This document shows positions 1 through 6,700 of a DNA stretch of 9,199 bases, piece after piece. Location of the stretch: the NCBI GenBank assembly GCA_001803565.1, contig MHDQ01000045.1:1-9199 (forward strand). The letters are read 5' to 3'. The notes under the pieces were generated by a model that was given only the letters and a program-made list of their open reading frames with translations, was not told the DNA's origin and searched no databases. The translations under genes were made by a program, and so were the position numbers. Within the stretch, counting starts at the first letter, position 1, and every line of letters begins with the position of its first letter. Source of the DNA: Nitrospinae bacterium RIFCSPLOWO2_12_FULL_45_22 (GTDB lineage Bacteria; 2-12-FULL-45-22).

Positions 1-76
1 GGGCCCTACGGATTCTAAAAAAGCTAGAAGCTGATTCTTTAGGGAATAGCCTGGTGGTAGCAAGGTCTAGCCAAGA
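1..76 (-). repeat. 76-bp perfect copy of an internal transposase segment (copy 1)
   Basis: Bases 1-76 match 8666-8741 in the same orientation without a mismatch; the match stops at 77 (a) against 8742 (g). It may continue left of the window. The segment is internal to the transposase coding region, not an IS terminus, so it is not a simple insertion boundary. The window starting exactly inside this repeat is also what a contig broken at a repeat would look like. Confidence 0.95.
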
Positions 77-316
77 AAATGCCCTGATCCCACCACCGGT
101 TCCCAAACTCGGCATAATGGCTACAGTGGTATCAGGATTCGATTTCGTGAATGCTCCTCCCAGGAGATGCATGGTGCCCAGTGAAGCGCCGGTTCCTCCT
201 AACTTAAAGGTCCCGCCGAAATCCGTTAGGGGCAGCACCATCCCAATTGATGCAATAGCTAAAAATATTGCCGTCAAAACTGTCTTTCTCTTGGGTCTGA
301 ATGGATATGGGGTCAT
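1..316 (-). CDS. PstS-like periplasmic substrate-binding protein, N-terminal part, fused in frame to a transposase fragment (3' partial)
   Basis: This frame is open to the left window edge, giving 105 complete codons. Residues 1-80 begin with a signal peptide: basic n-region RPKRK (8-12), then a hydrophobic stretch to about residue 31. A glycine-rich segment LGGTGASLGTMHLLGGAF follows, and then PSLGTGGGIRAF. This is the usual start of PstS/COG0226-type binding proteins, which carry a GTGS-like anion loop and a PSLGSSGGI-like motif, so phosphate or a similar oxyanion is the likely ligand; the exact ligand is inference. From residue 81 (SWLDLATTRLF) the protein is identical to an internal part of the transposase encoded at 8559-9199, and the junction lies at 76/77. 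The normal mature domain (usually well over 200 residues) is therefore missing and a functional binder is unlikely. ATG at 316 is the only plausible start, because a TGA lies in frame just upstream. No clear Shine-Dalgarno sequence precedes it. It follows the PKD-domain gene by 120 nt and may be read with it. Confidence 0.72.
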   Translation of the reverse strand, partial: MTPYPFRPKRKTVLTAIFLAIASIGMVLPLTDFGGTFKLGGTGASLGTMHLLGGAFTKSNPDTTVAIMPSLGTGGGIRAFSWLDLATTRLFPKESASSFFRIRRA

Positions 317-436
317 GTGGATATGAGGTCAGGTCTTGAAATATAAGTTTGCAGTTGAAATGCTGGCTTTTAATAGTGATGTTGGTAAAGTATACGATGA
401 TGTATTCCTCCTGGTAAAAGTCAGATCCTCCGTGCA

Positions 437-1591
437 TTAAGGTGTATAAGAGAAAAAAGAAAGACTGGAATTCCCTATTAGTTCAGGAGAACCTGCCTGG
501 ACAGAACCAGGCTTGGCAAGTGCACCAAAGGCTATATAATCCCCGGTAGGGATCTGGGGTAAAACGATTGTAAAAAAAAGATAACTATCCTTGATATCAT
601 CTCCATTAGAATCCACATTGGCCTCAGATGGACCGGGGAATGTATAGCTGGTGGGTAAAGTCACATTTGTAGCAAAAGAAGTAAATGTGCGTGCATCGGA
701 TATATTGCTGGACCGTAAATTCAAGGAAGAATCAAAGAAATATAGACTGCCGTCAGGCAATCCAATTCCTATAAAAGCATCTACGTTTCCCGGAGTGACT
801 GAATCCGGATGAATAACATTCAGATATAACTCTAAGGTGTCTCCCGTGCGATAGCTTTCCCCATTGGTAGATATAAGAAGGCGGGTGGTAGCAGCAGCGG
901 TAATAATACCATTATCAGGCCTACTATTGAACTTCTCATTACTTACAATCAGTTGAATAACATAAGTCCCATCTATGTCAGGAATAAAAGTCGGGGATGC
1001 TTCTGTCGAATTGGATAAGGCGGCATTGCTTCCTGCGGGTCTTGAAATAAATGACCAGTTGTAGGTTAATGCCTTCCCATCCGGATCCGTGCTCTGTGAT
1101 CCATCCAGGGTAATAGTATTTCCGCTAAAAACTACCTGGTCGTTACCCGCATTGGCTTCAGGGAGGTTAGGAAGCTGAGCCTCAATATTTATCTGCGCAG
1201 TGCTTCCTGATGTCCCGACAGTCATCTCACCATTTGCGGGAGAAGTAATGGTAAGTTCGTTTCCATCCAAAAAACCATGGATAATAGCGGTTTCACCTGG
1301 CTGGGCACCGCCGGGCTGGGCCGTGGATTCGTAAATCGGTATATCGATTATATACATATCAGAGCTACTCAGGCCATCCGTATCTTCCGCAGCGGGATCA
1401 TAAGCAGTGCCATCCTGCTTGGTTACTGTGAATGTATAACCCGTATCCGTTGCCTGGGTCAATTGTGTGCCATCTACTGTTACAGCCCCACCTACCCTTG
1501 CTGGAAAAATGGGAACCTGGGCCGATGCAATTGAAGATACCCAAACCAAGAAAAATAGAAATAAGGCAGTCGATAATAAACTTTTTTTCAT
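437..1591 (-). CDS. Secreted PKD-domain protein of unknown function
   Basis: A 384-residue protein with a clear Sec signal peptide (KK, then a hydrophobic core, cleavage probably at ASA|Q, residues 24/25). Residues 25-140 form a beta-rich region (GGAVTVDGTQL, GETAIIHGFLDGNEL) that could be a small Ig-like or invasion-type module. Residues about 144-220 are a typical PKD domain: EANAGNDQVV, LDGSQSTDPDG, LTYNWSF, and closing GTYVIQLIVSNE. Residues 245-380 form another beta-rich domain (YRTGDTLELYLNV, DAFIGIGLPDG, TGDYIAFGALAKPG) that I do not recognise by family name. No catalytic motif and no clear anchor are visible. PKD domains usually act as spacers or in protein or carbohydrate binding on the cell surface, so an adhesion or structural role is an inference. 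The start is supported by a strong ribosome binding site. The stop overlaps a downstream ATG (TAATG), but that ATG opens only a spurious frame. The gene is separated from the upstream STN-like gene by a hairpin-rich 282-nt gap and probably has its own promoter. Confidence 0.9.
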   Translation of the reverse strand: MKKSLLSTALFLFFLVWVSSIASAQVPIFPARVGGAVTVDGTQLTQATDTGYTFTVTKQDGTAYDPAAEDTDGLSSSDMYIIDIPIYESTAQPGGAQPGETAIIHGFLDGNELTITSPANGEMTVGTSGSTAQINIEAQLPNLPEANAGNDQVVFSGNTITLDGSQSTDPDGKALTYNWSFISRPAGSNAALSNSTEASPTFIPDIDGTYVIQLIVSNEKFNSRPDNGIITAAATTRLLISTNGESYRTGDTLELYLNVIHPDSVTPGNVDAFIGIGLPDGSLYFFDSSLNLRSSNISDARTFTSFATNVTLPTSYTFPGPSEANVDSNGDDIKDSYLFFTIVLPQIPTGDYIAFGALAKPGSVQAGSPELIGNSSLSFFSYTP

Positions 1592-1600
1592 CGTATAATA

Positions 1601-1607
1601 CCTCCTT
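1601..1607 (-). promoter_or_regulatory. Strong Shine-Dalgarno for the PKD-domain gene
   Basis: The minus strand reads AAGGAGG, nine nucleotides before the ATG at 1591. This fixes the start of the 384-residue PKD protein and suggests high translation. I could not identify a convincing -35/-10 pair upstream of it. Confidence 0.85.
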
Positions 1608-1657
1608 AATGGTTTAGACTTCTTAGATTAAATTTTCTGAAAATATATGAAGCTACT

Positions 1658-1674
1658 TATTAACAAGGTTAATA
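1658..1674. promoter_or_regulatory. Operator-like perfect dyad upstream of the PKD-domain gene
   Basis: TATTAAC-AAG-GTTAATA has two perfect 7-bp arms around a 3-nt centre and lies about 67 bp upstream of the ATG at 1591, in an AT-rich stretch where the promoter should be. The size and symmetry suit a dimeric repressor or activator. The regulator is unknown, and AT-rich dyads of this size can occur by chance. Confidence 0.35.
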
Positions 1675-1735
1675 TTCATCCAGAATCCAAGGCAAACCCT
1701 CATGGCCTTACGGCCACCACGAAGCATGAAAATAA

Positions 1736-1785
1736 GCGGGACAAGAATGTCCCGCCTATCGATAGGCGGGGTTTTCTAACCCCGC
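1736..1785. repeat. Nested hairpin cluster (REP-like), possible terminator of the STN-like gene
   Basis: Three overlapping perfect inverted repeats occur in 50 nt. The first is GCGGGAC (1736-1742) with GTCCCGC (1749-1755), loop AAGAAT. The second is the 20-nt perfect palindrome CCCGCCTATCGATAGGCGGG (1751-1770). The third is GCGGGG (1766-1771) with CCCCGC (1780-1785), loop of 8 nt. They share arms, so alternative folds compete. On the minus strand, the direction of the genes, the last stem is followed by TTATTTTC. Transcription ending here after the gene at 1874-2422 is therefore plausible, but the T tract is imperfect. The G/C-rich arms in an AT-rich gap look like a dispersed REP- or MITE-type element, which one window cannot prove. 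Confidence 0.7.
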
Positions 1786-1873
1786 AAAAAGAAATTTTGT
1801 TTTTATTTTCTAAGCAAAACGTAGGAGAACCCCACCCTCTCGTGCTCTCCTTTCCTGATCAGTAATCATTTAG

Positions 1874-2422
1874 CTATTTCTTCATTAAATGGAGCCCGGG
1901 AGGCATAGGAGGTGGCTCAAGTCCCCCTATTTTTTCGGGACTTCGCGGAGGTGGGACCGTTGTTGCCTGATTATTCAGGGCGATTTTCTTCCGGTCGACG
2001 GATTTATTCCCTTTTTTCTCCGCACTTGCAAATGGAGCAGGAGAGGATTGATCTTTGCTGTCGCCCGTATTTTTTTCCTCTCCAAGAATCCATATATGAA
2101 TAGAATCAAGCGCTTCATTCCTGTAATTCAATGCCATAACAAAACTTTCACCATCAAAAATATCCTTTAGGATTTGTTCAATAGGATAATCTTCGTAGGA
2201 TTTACTTAAACCCCTATTGCCTGTATCACCTTGAACGACGATTTCGATGCCCGTGGCCTTCATTATCTGGCCTAAGGCTTCAGATATAGAGCAATTCTTA
2301 AAGTCGAAAGAGCTTTTCTCAGCTTCCTGGGTGCTTGCGTAAAGGATACCATTACCTACGAAAGAAAAGTAAAAAATGAAAAACAAAACAAGGCAGTTAA
2401 AGATTTTTTTGGGTCTTCTCAT
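1874..2422 (-). CDS. Small exported STN-like-domain protein with proline-rich tail
   Basis: With the ATG at 2422 the protein has 182 residues. MRRPKK is followed by an aromatic-rich hydrophobic segment (about 7-28, cleavage near YAS/T) that acts as signal peptide or membrane anchor. Residues about 39-115 resemble the STN domain (secretin and TonB N-terminus) or the related short domains of secretin-associated proteins: FDFKNCSISEALGQIM, then TGIEIVVQGD, then a second half YEDYPIEQILKDIF and a closing strand IHIWILGE. The tail (about 118-182) is polar and disordered, with PPPRSP and EPPPMPPGL. Such domains usually bind protein partners in the periplasm or at the outer membrane; a role in export or assembly of its neighbours is inference. 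The frame is open further upstream to 2542, but that would overlap the preceding gene by 80 bp and hide the signal peptide. AGAGG lies 4 nt before the chosen ATG, and an ATG at 2437 is the main alternative. Only 40 nt separate it from the gene upstream, so the two are probably one operon. Confidence 0.75.
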   Translation of the reverse strand: MRRPKKIFNCLVLFFIFYFSFVGNGILYASTQEAEKSSFDFKNCSISEALGQIMKATGIEIVVQGDTGNRGLSKSYEDYPIEQILKDIFDGESFVMALNYRNEALDSIHIWILGEEKNTGDSKDQSSPAPFASAEKKGNKSVDRKKIALNNQATTVPPPRSPEKIGGLEPPPMPPGLHLMKK

Positions 2423-2462
2423 AAAACCTCTATTCATCAAGTCAAAGTGGTAATCATCTTCC

Positions 2463-3515
2463 TTATGGCATGAGACCGGTTGTAAAAGCCCAATCGTAAT
2501 TGGTTTCCAATATATTACCAGCAGTATCTTCAACACCAGCAATTATTCGTGCAGTATAGCTTGTATTGGGCTTCAATTGCTCTTCCGGGACAAAAGTGGC
2601 CCTCATGATATCGGCTATATAAGAAACTTCCCCTGACACAGGATTTATCCCTTTTTCCAACAATAAGAAGGATTTCTTATTAAGACTGCCTTCCTTGATA
2701 TGATTACCAAAAATAACAAATAAATATGGTTTCAGACTGACATTCGTATCCATATCATTTGGAAAGGTATTCAGAATCTTTAAAGGGCCACGAATGGCAA
2801 CATTAACCATAGATCTGGTTGTATTAAAGCCATCGGTGCAGACTATGGCTAATATTGCACTCAGAGCGGGTGAAAGGGTGGTTGTATCTAATCTCAGTTT
2901 GGGTTCTTTGAGCAGCCCTGTTACAGGTTCCCAGGTAAGGCCTTTATCCTTGCTATATTCAATGAGATAATGCAAGGTATCGCCATCAGCATCAGAGCCT
3001 GTCCACTCCAGGTTTATTTTCCCCTTTATGGTTACTCCCTCTTTAGGTTGCTTGATGGAAACAACAGGGGCATGGGGACTTCTGGTCACACTCCAAAGAG
3101 CCGTTGGGCCTTTTTTCATGACCACTTTTTGTGTACGGTCATCAAAAGGGATTTCAAAGGCGAATTGCCGGCTGTCGATCTGTCTTTCGGAACTATCCGC
3201 TTTAATAACGGTTAGTAATCCGGTTTTAAAGGCATACGATGCGAGTAGCGAACCCGTTGCATCCCGGATTTCTACCGTATAGGGACCGTAGTCTTCAGGT
3301 GCATCCAAACGTTCGTCTCCTCCGGTATACAGTGGAGATACACTGATATTATCTTTTTCATCGAAAAAACCCCGGATAACTATAAATTCTGCTTTATTCT
3401 TTTGAGTTAATCCCTTCATATTAGCAAATACTTCTTTGCAGAGAAGCCTATTGGACAGATGTATAACACAGCCTAAAACCATGAACAAAAAGAAAGGCGT
3501 AAGAATCCTCTTCAT
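2463..3515 (-). CDS. Exported Ig-like (Big_5) protein, paralogue of the middle of the large metalloprotease-like protein
   Basis: A 350-residue protein starting at the ATG at 3515 (weak AGAG seven nt upstream); a GTG at 3530 would add five residues. The N-terminus MKRILTPFFLFMVLGC has a hydrophobic core and fits a loose lipobox (MVLG-C16), so it may be a lipoprotein; an ordinary signal peptide ending near residue 31 is the alternative. Residues 44-348 align end to end with residues about 695-1002 of the 1498-residue protein encoded just upstream: FIVIRGFFD/FMVVQGYID, IDSRQFAFEIPFDD/IDSRMFAFTIPFDD, DGFNTTR in both, NTSYTARII/NTTYTARLI, NYDWAFTTG/NYQWTFTTG. Order: a beta domain (44-140), an Ig/FN3-like domain with GSDADGDT and EYSKDKG (150-245), and a C-terminal Big_5 (SbsA Ig-like) domain (247-348). 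It has no HExxH motif and hence no protease activity of that type. It could be a surface-anchored partner, receptor or decoy of the large protein; this is inferred from the shared module and adjacency. Confidence 0.85.
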   Translation of the reverse strand: MKRILTPFFLFMVLGCVIHLSNRLLCKEVFANMKGLTQKNKAEFIVIRGFFDEKDNISVSPLYTGGDERLDAPEDYGPYTVEIRDATGSLLASYAFKTGLLTVIKADSSERQIDSRQFAFEIPFDDRTQKVVMKKGPTALWSVTRSPHAPVVSIKQPKEGVTIKGKINLEWTGSDADGDTLHYLIEYSKDKGLTWEPVTGLLKEPKLRLDTTTLSPALSAILAIVCTDGFNTTRSMVNVAIRGPLKILNTFPNDMDTNVSLKPYLFVIFGNHIKEGSLNKKSFLLLEKGINPVSGEVSYIADIMRATFVPEEQLKPNTSYTARIIAGVEDTAGNILETNYDWAFTTGLMP

Positions 3516-3544
3516 TTTTTTTCTCTGCACAAGTTAAAGATCGA

Positions 3545-3611
3545 GTCAGGAAACCCGCTCCTACCGTTGGATAGTCTTGGGTCTCCTGACCCGGCGAAAC
3601 AAAGGAGACCC
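3545..3611. repeat. Three-arm competing inverted repeats
   Basis: GTCAGGAAACCC (3545-3556) pairs with GGGTCTCCTGAC (3579-3590) with one mismatch. The second arm can instead pair perfectly over 9 bp with AGGAGACCC (3603-3611). One central arm thus has two possible partners, as in attenuators or in degenerate dispersed repeats. The element lies in the leader of the gene starting at 3515. No T tract follows either stem on the minus strand, so it is not a clear terminator. Confidence 0.6.
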
Positions 3612-3623
3612 TTTATGTCTAAA

Positions 3624-3707
3624 TTGAGATTGCTTCGCTTCCCTCGCAATGACAAAATCAGTCTCTTAATGTCATTGCAAGAAGCATGAGCGACGAAGCA
3701 ATCTCAA
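3624..3707. repeat. Dispersed-type inverted repeat (TTGAGATTGCTTCG...CGAAGCAATCTCAA)
   Basis: The left arm (3624-3653) and right arm (3671-3707) share a perfect 14-nt outer part, TTGAGATTGCTTCG against CGAAGCAATCTCAA, and an inner part GCAATGAC against GTCATTGC. The right arm carries seven extra bases between them. The loop is 17 nt. Elements with the core GTCATTGC(G)A...GAAGCAATCTC are, from memory, a common intergenic repeat in many environmental bacterial genomes. Located 24 nt past the stop of the large gene, it could fold in the transcript and protect or end it. Confidence 0.75.
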
Positions 3708-3731
3708 AATGAAAATTCCTATATGTTCAAG

Positions 3732-6700
3732 CTATGGCAGTGTCCATGTGGTATCCATAATGGCATTGATCCAATATCCATAACCAGGTTCCATACTTGT
3801 TAAATCGCTTGATCCTGGGTTATTTGGGTCATATACCTTCCACTTACCATCGACGTAAGCCCAAACGGATAAATACCTTCCAGCAATCGAGGCTAGGGCA
3901 TCGCCCGGTGCTACAGAGCTCGTTGAATTTAACCCTACCAGGTTCCATCCTTTGACCAGATTAACAGACTGACTACTTATAGGAGACCCTTTAGTTGAAA
4001 AATTGGCCCCTTGCGCTAAGGCAACCCAGTAACCTTTACCAACCTCCATGGTTTGAAGGTCGCTGAATTCAGGGTTATTGGGATCATAGAATTTCCATGA
4101 CCCGTTAATATAGGTCCATACAGATTCATATTTCCCAGAGAGAGGGGCCAAAACCGTAGCAATATTTGTATCTGCAGGCTGGCTCGTTAAAGAAATTAAA
4201 TACCAACCGGCATTTGCAAACTTATAGCTTTTTAGGATATTAACCCGGAAGGTATCCAAAGCTCGATTACCATCTTGATCCTTAGCCTCCAATGTTATAT
4301 CCGTATAGCCACTAAATCCCGCATTGGGATATATATCGAGATTATGGCTGGCATCTATGTTAACACCGGCCGCAGAATTGCTGTCAATTAGAGCGCTATA
4401 AGTAAGGTCTGCAACAGCAATGGTGATATGGGATGCATAATTTTCCAGATTCAGTACATCATCATTGACTGAATCGCTCGCTACAGCAATATCCGGGATG
4501 TTAGATAGCCTTATGACTGAGTAAAAGTCATCTGCCTTATAGGGGTAGGTCTGGTGAACCGTTGCAAAGGAGTGATAGATACTGGAGTTTGATGTGCTAT
4601 AGATGTATATATTGGCTACCTCAAAAGGCCCATCAATACCATGGCTGGCAATATCAGATCCATTAAATTCCAGATCGATAAAATAGACGCCGGCTTGATA
4701 AAAGCTAGCAGTCTCGGAGGCCCATGCTATATCTTCTTTATTCTTGTCTCTCAATTGTGCATTCAGATTATAGGTACCAGTCGTTATAACTTCTACCTGT
4801 ATCCTTATTACCAGCTTGTCGTATAGGCCGTCGCTATCGGTATCTGCAGCCTGGTCGTAGCTGACCCCTACTACTCGAATTCCACTGGATTGACTGGATC
4901 CCGTGGTGAAGCTCCAGGTGTAATTAGATTCCAGGGCAAGCCCTTGGGAGTCAGCGATGGCAGTTGTTAGGGTGGCCGTATAAGTAGTATCAGCAGTAAG
5001 ATTGTTAGTTGGGGTGAATAAGGCACTTTTTGTCGTACTGTTGTAACTTACGGCCCCATTAACTGCATTATTGTTCTGGTCTACCACTTTAAACGAACTT
5101 GAATCGACTGTGCTACTGTCAATGCCATTTTCAAAAGTAGCCTGAATCAGCGCATTAATCGGGACATCTGCTGTTCCATTGGCTGGTGAGACATTTATGA
5201 CCTGAGGGTTATGAGACGTGGTACCGGTAGTAAAAGTCCATTGATAGTTAGATTCCAACGTATTGCCACTGGTGTCATAAACACCACCTGATATGAGTCG
5301 TGCAGTATATGTGGTATTGGACTTTAAACTATTGGTGGGAATAAAGGAGGCCCTTAGGGTATTACTCTCATAAACAACATTACCGGCGACCTGGGATCCG
5401 CTTTCTAACAAAATAAAAGTGTTGGTATTGATGGTCTTTTCATCCATGCCGCTGATAAAATAAGCAGCTATGGTCTGCCCTTCGCTGACCCCTATGGCAC
5501 CACCGAGTGGTGTTGTCGCCTTAACTTTAGCATAATTATCAATCGCTATATTGATCTCTTTTCGGGTCGTGTTAAAGCCATCATAGGCGATAAGTGCGAG
5601 CTTTTGGTTCGAACCTGTTGGCAATAATCGGGTATCCAAACTGTAAGTGGTAATGTTGACTATTTGATTTGAAACAGGAATCCAGATGGTGCCATCCGGG
5701 CTGTATTCCAGCCGGTAGTAAACTGTACCACCGTCATCAGATCCGCTCCAGGTTATATTAACAGTTCCACTAATAGTAGTTCCCTCGGTGGGATTGGTGA
5801 AGTTGGCTGTGGGAGACGCAGAACCAAAACTCGACTTGTTTATGGTAATGGTATTGGTCGGACCTGTGATCACTAGACTCTGGGCGGTATCATCGAAGGG
5901 GATAGTGAATGCAAACATCCGGCTATCAATGGTTGCAATGGTATCATTGGTTCTGTGGATAGTTAGATCATCTGTGTCGAAATCATAAGCGCCCAAAGAA
6001 GACCCGCTCCCATTCGCTCCCGAGAATAGTTCAGCAGTATAGCCAGTGCCACTGGGCGCCGGAACATGTCTCTGGGTTACATTATAAAGGGGCGAGACTG
6101 TTTCTACCTTACCAGTTGCATCAATATAACCCTGAACCACCATGAAATCCCCGGTGAGAGATTGAATATCTATCACCGATGCGGCGGCAAGTTGTCCCAT
6201 GAGATGCCGGTAATTATCTGGCCTTATCCAGCGTAAATTGGTATCTACTCCCCATTTATTCATTAAGGGTACAACCGGCGTTTGATAAGCACTCCCCTGG
6301 CAGTCCTGGTGATTTACCTTGTCTCTTTCCGTGTTCCCCTCTTCATAAGACTTGTTTTGCATAGAATAAACATTAAAACCTTCAATGACATTACCATCAT
6401 TATTATGCTTATCCGTGCATCCCGCGCCGGTATTAGCAGCTATGCCGTGCTCATGGCCTATCTCATGGGCAACCGTGCCCGCATTAAAATTGCTCTCGGA
6501 GAGCAATAATACATGGTTCGACCTCAACCCATTGGCACCGGGAATGCCATCGCTAGGGACCAAACCAACGATAAATCTATGGGTGGCAGGTTTCAGGGTT
6601 GCCAGCTGGTTCATAACAACCCTTATTTCTTCCAACTCAGCCCCCCCGGGAGGGCTTTTTACGAAGCGGACATTTTCATCCACACTATTCCCCGCAACAT

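Noticed and set aside
54-326. 90-residue plus-strand frame at the left end
   Set aside because: Antisense to the PstS-like gene and starting inside the transposase-derived repeat; no protein features.
407-412. AGGAGG on the minus strand, Shine-Dalgarno-like
   Set aside because: No ATG, GTG or TTG follows at a usable distance; the next sensible start (316) is about 90 nt away.
204-437. 77-residue minus-strand frame beginning at an ATG that overlaps the stop of the PKD gene (TAATG)
   Set aside because: It runs out of frame through the signal peptide of the PstS-like gene, lacks any domain character, and the overlapping frame has clear homology-like motifs.
1647-1865. 72-residue plus-strand frame in the gap before the PKD gene
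   Set aside because: It crosses the palindrome/hairpin cluster, has low-complexity content and no ribosome binding site.
2423-2542. Upstream extension of the STN-like protein to 2542
   Set aside because: It would overlap the preceding gene by 80 bp and bury the signal peptide about 40 residues inside the protein.
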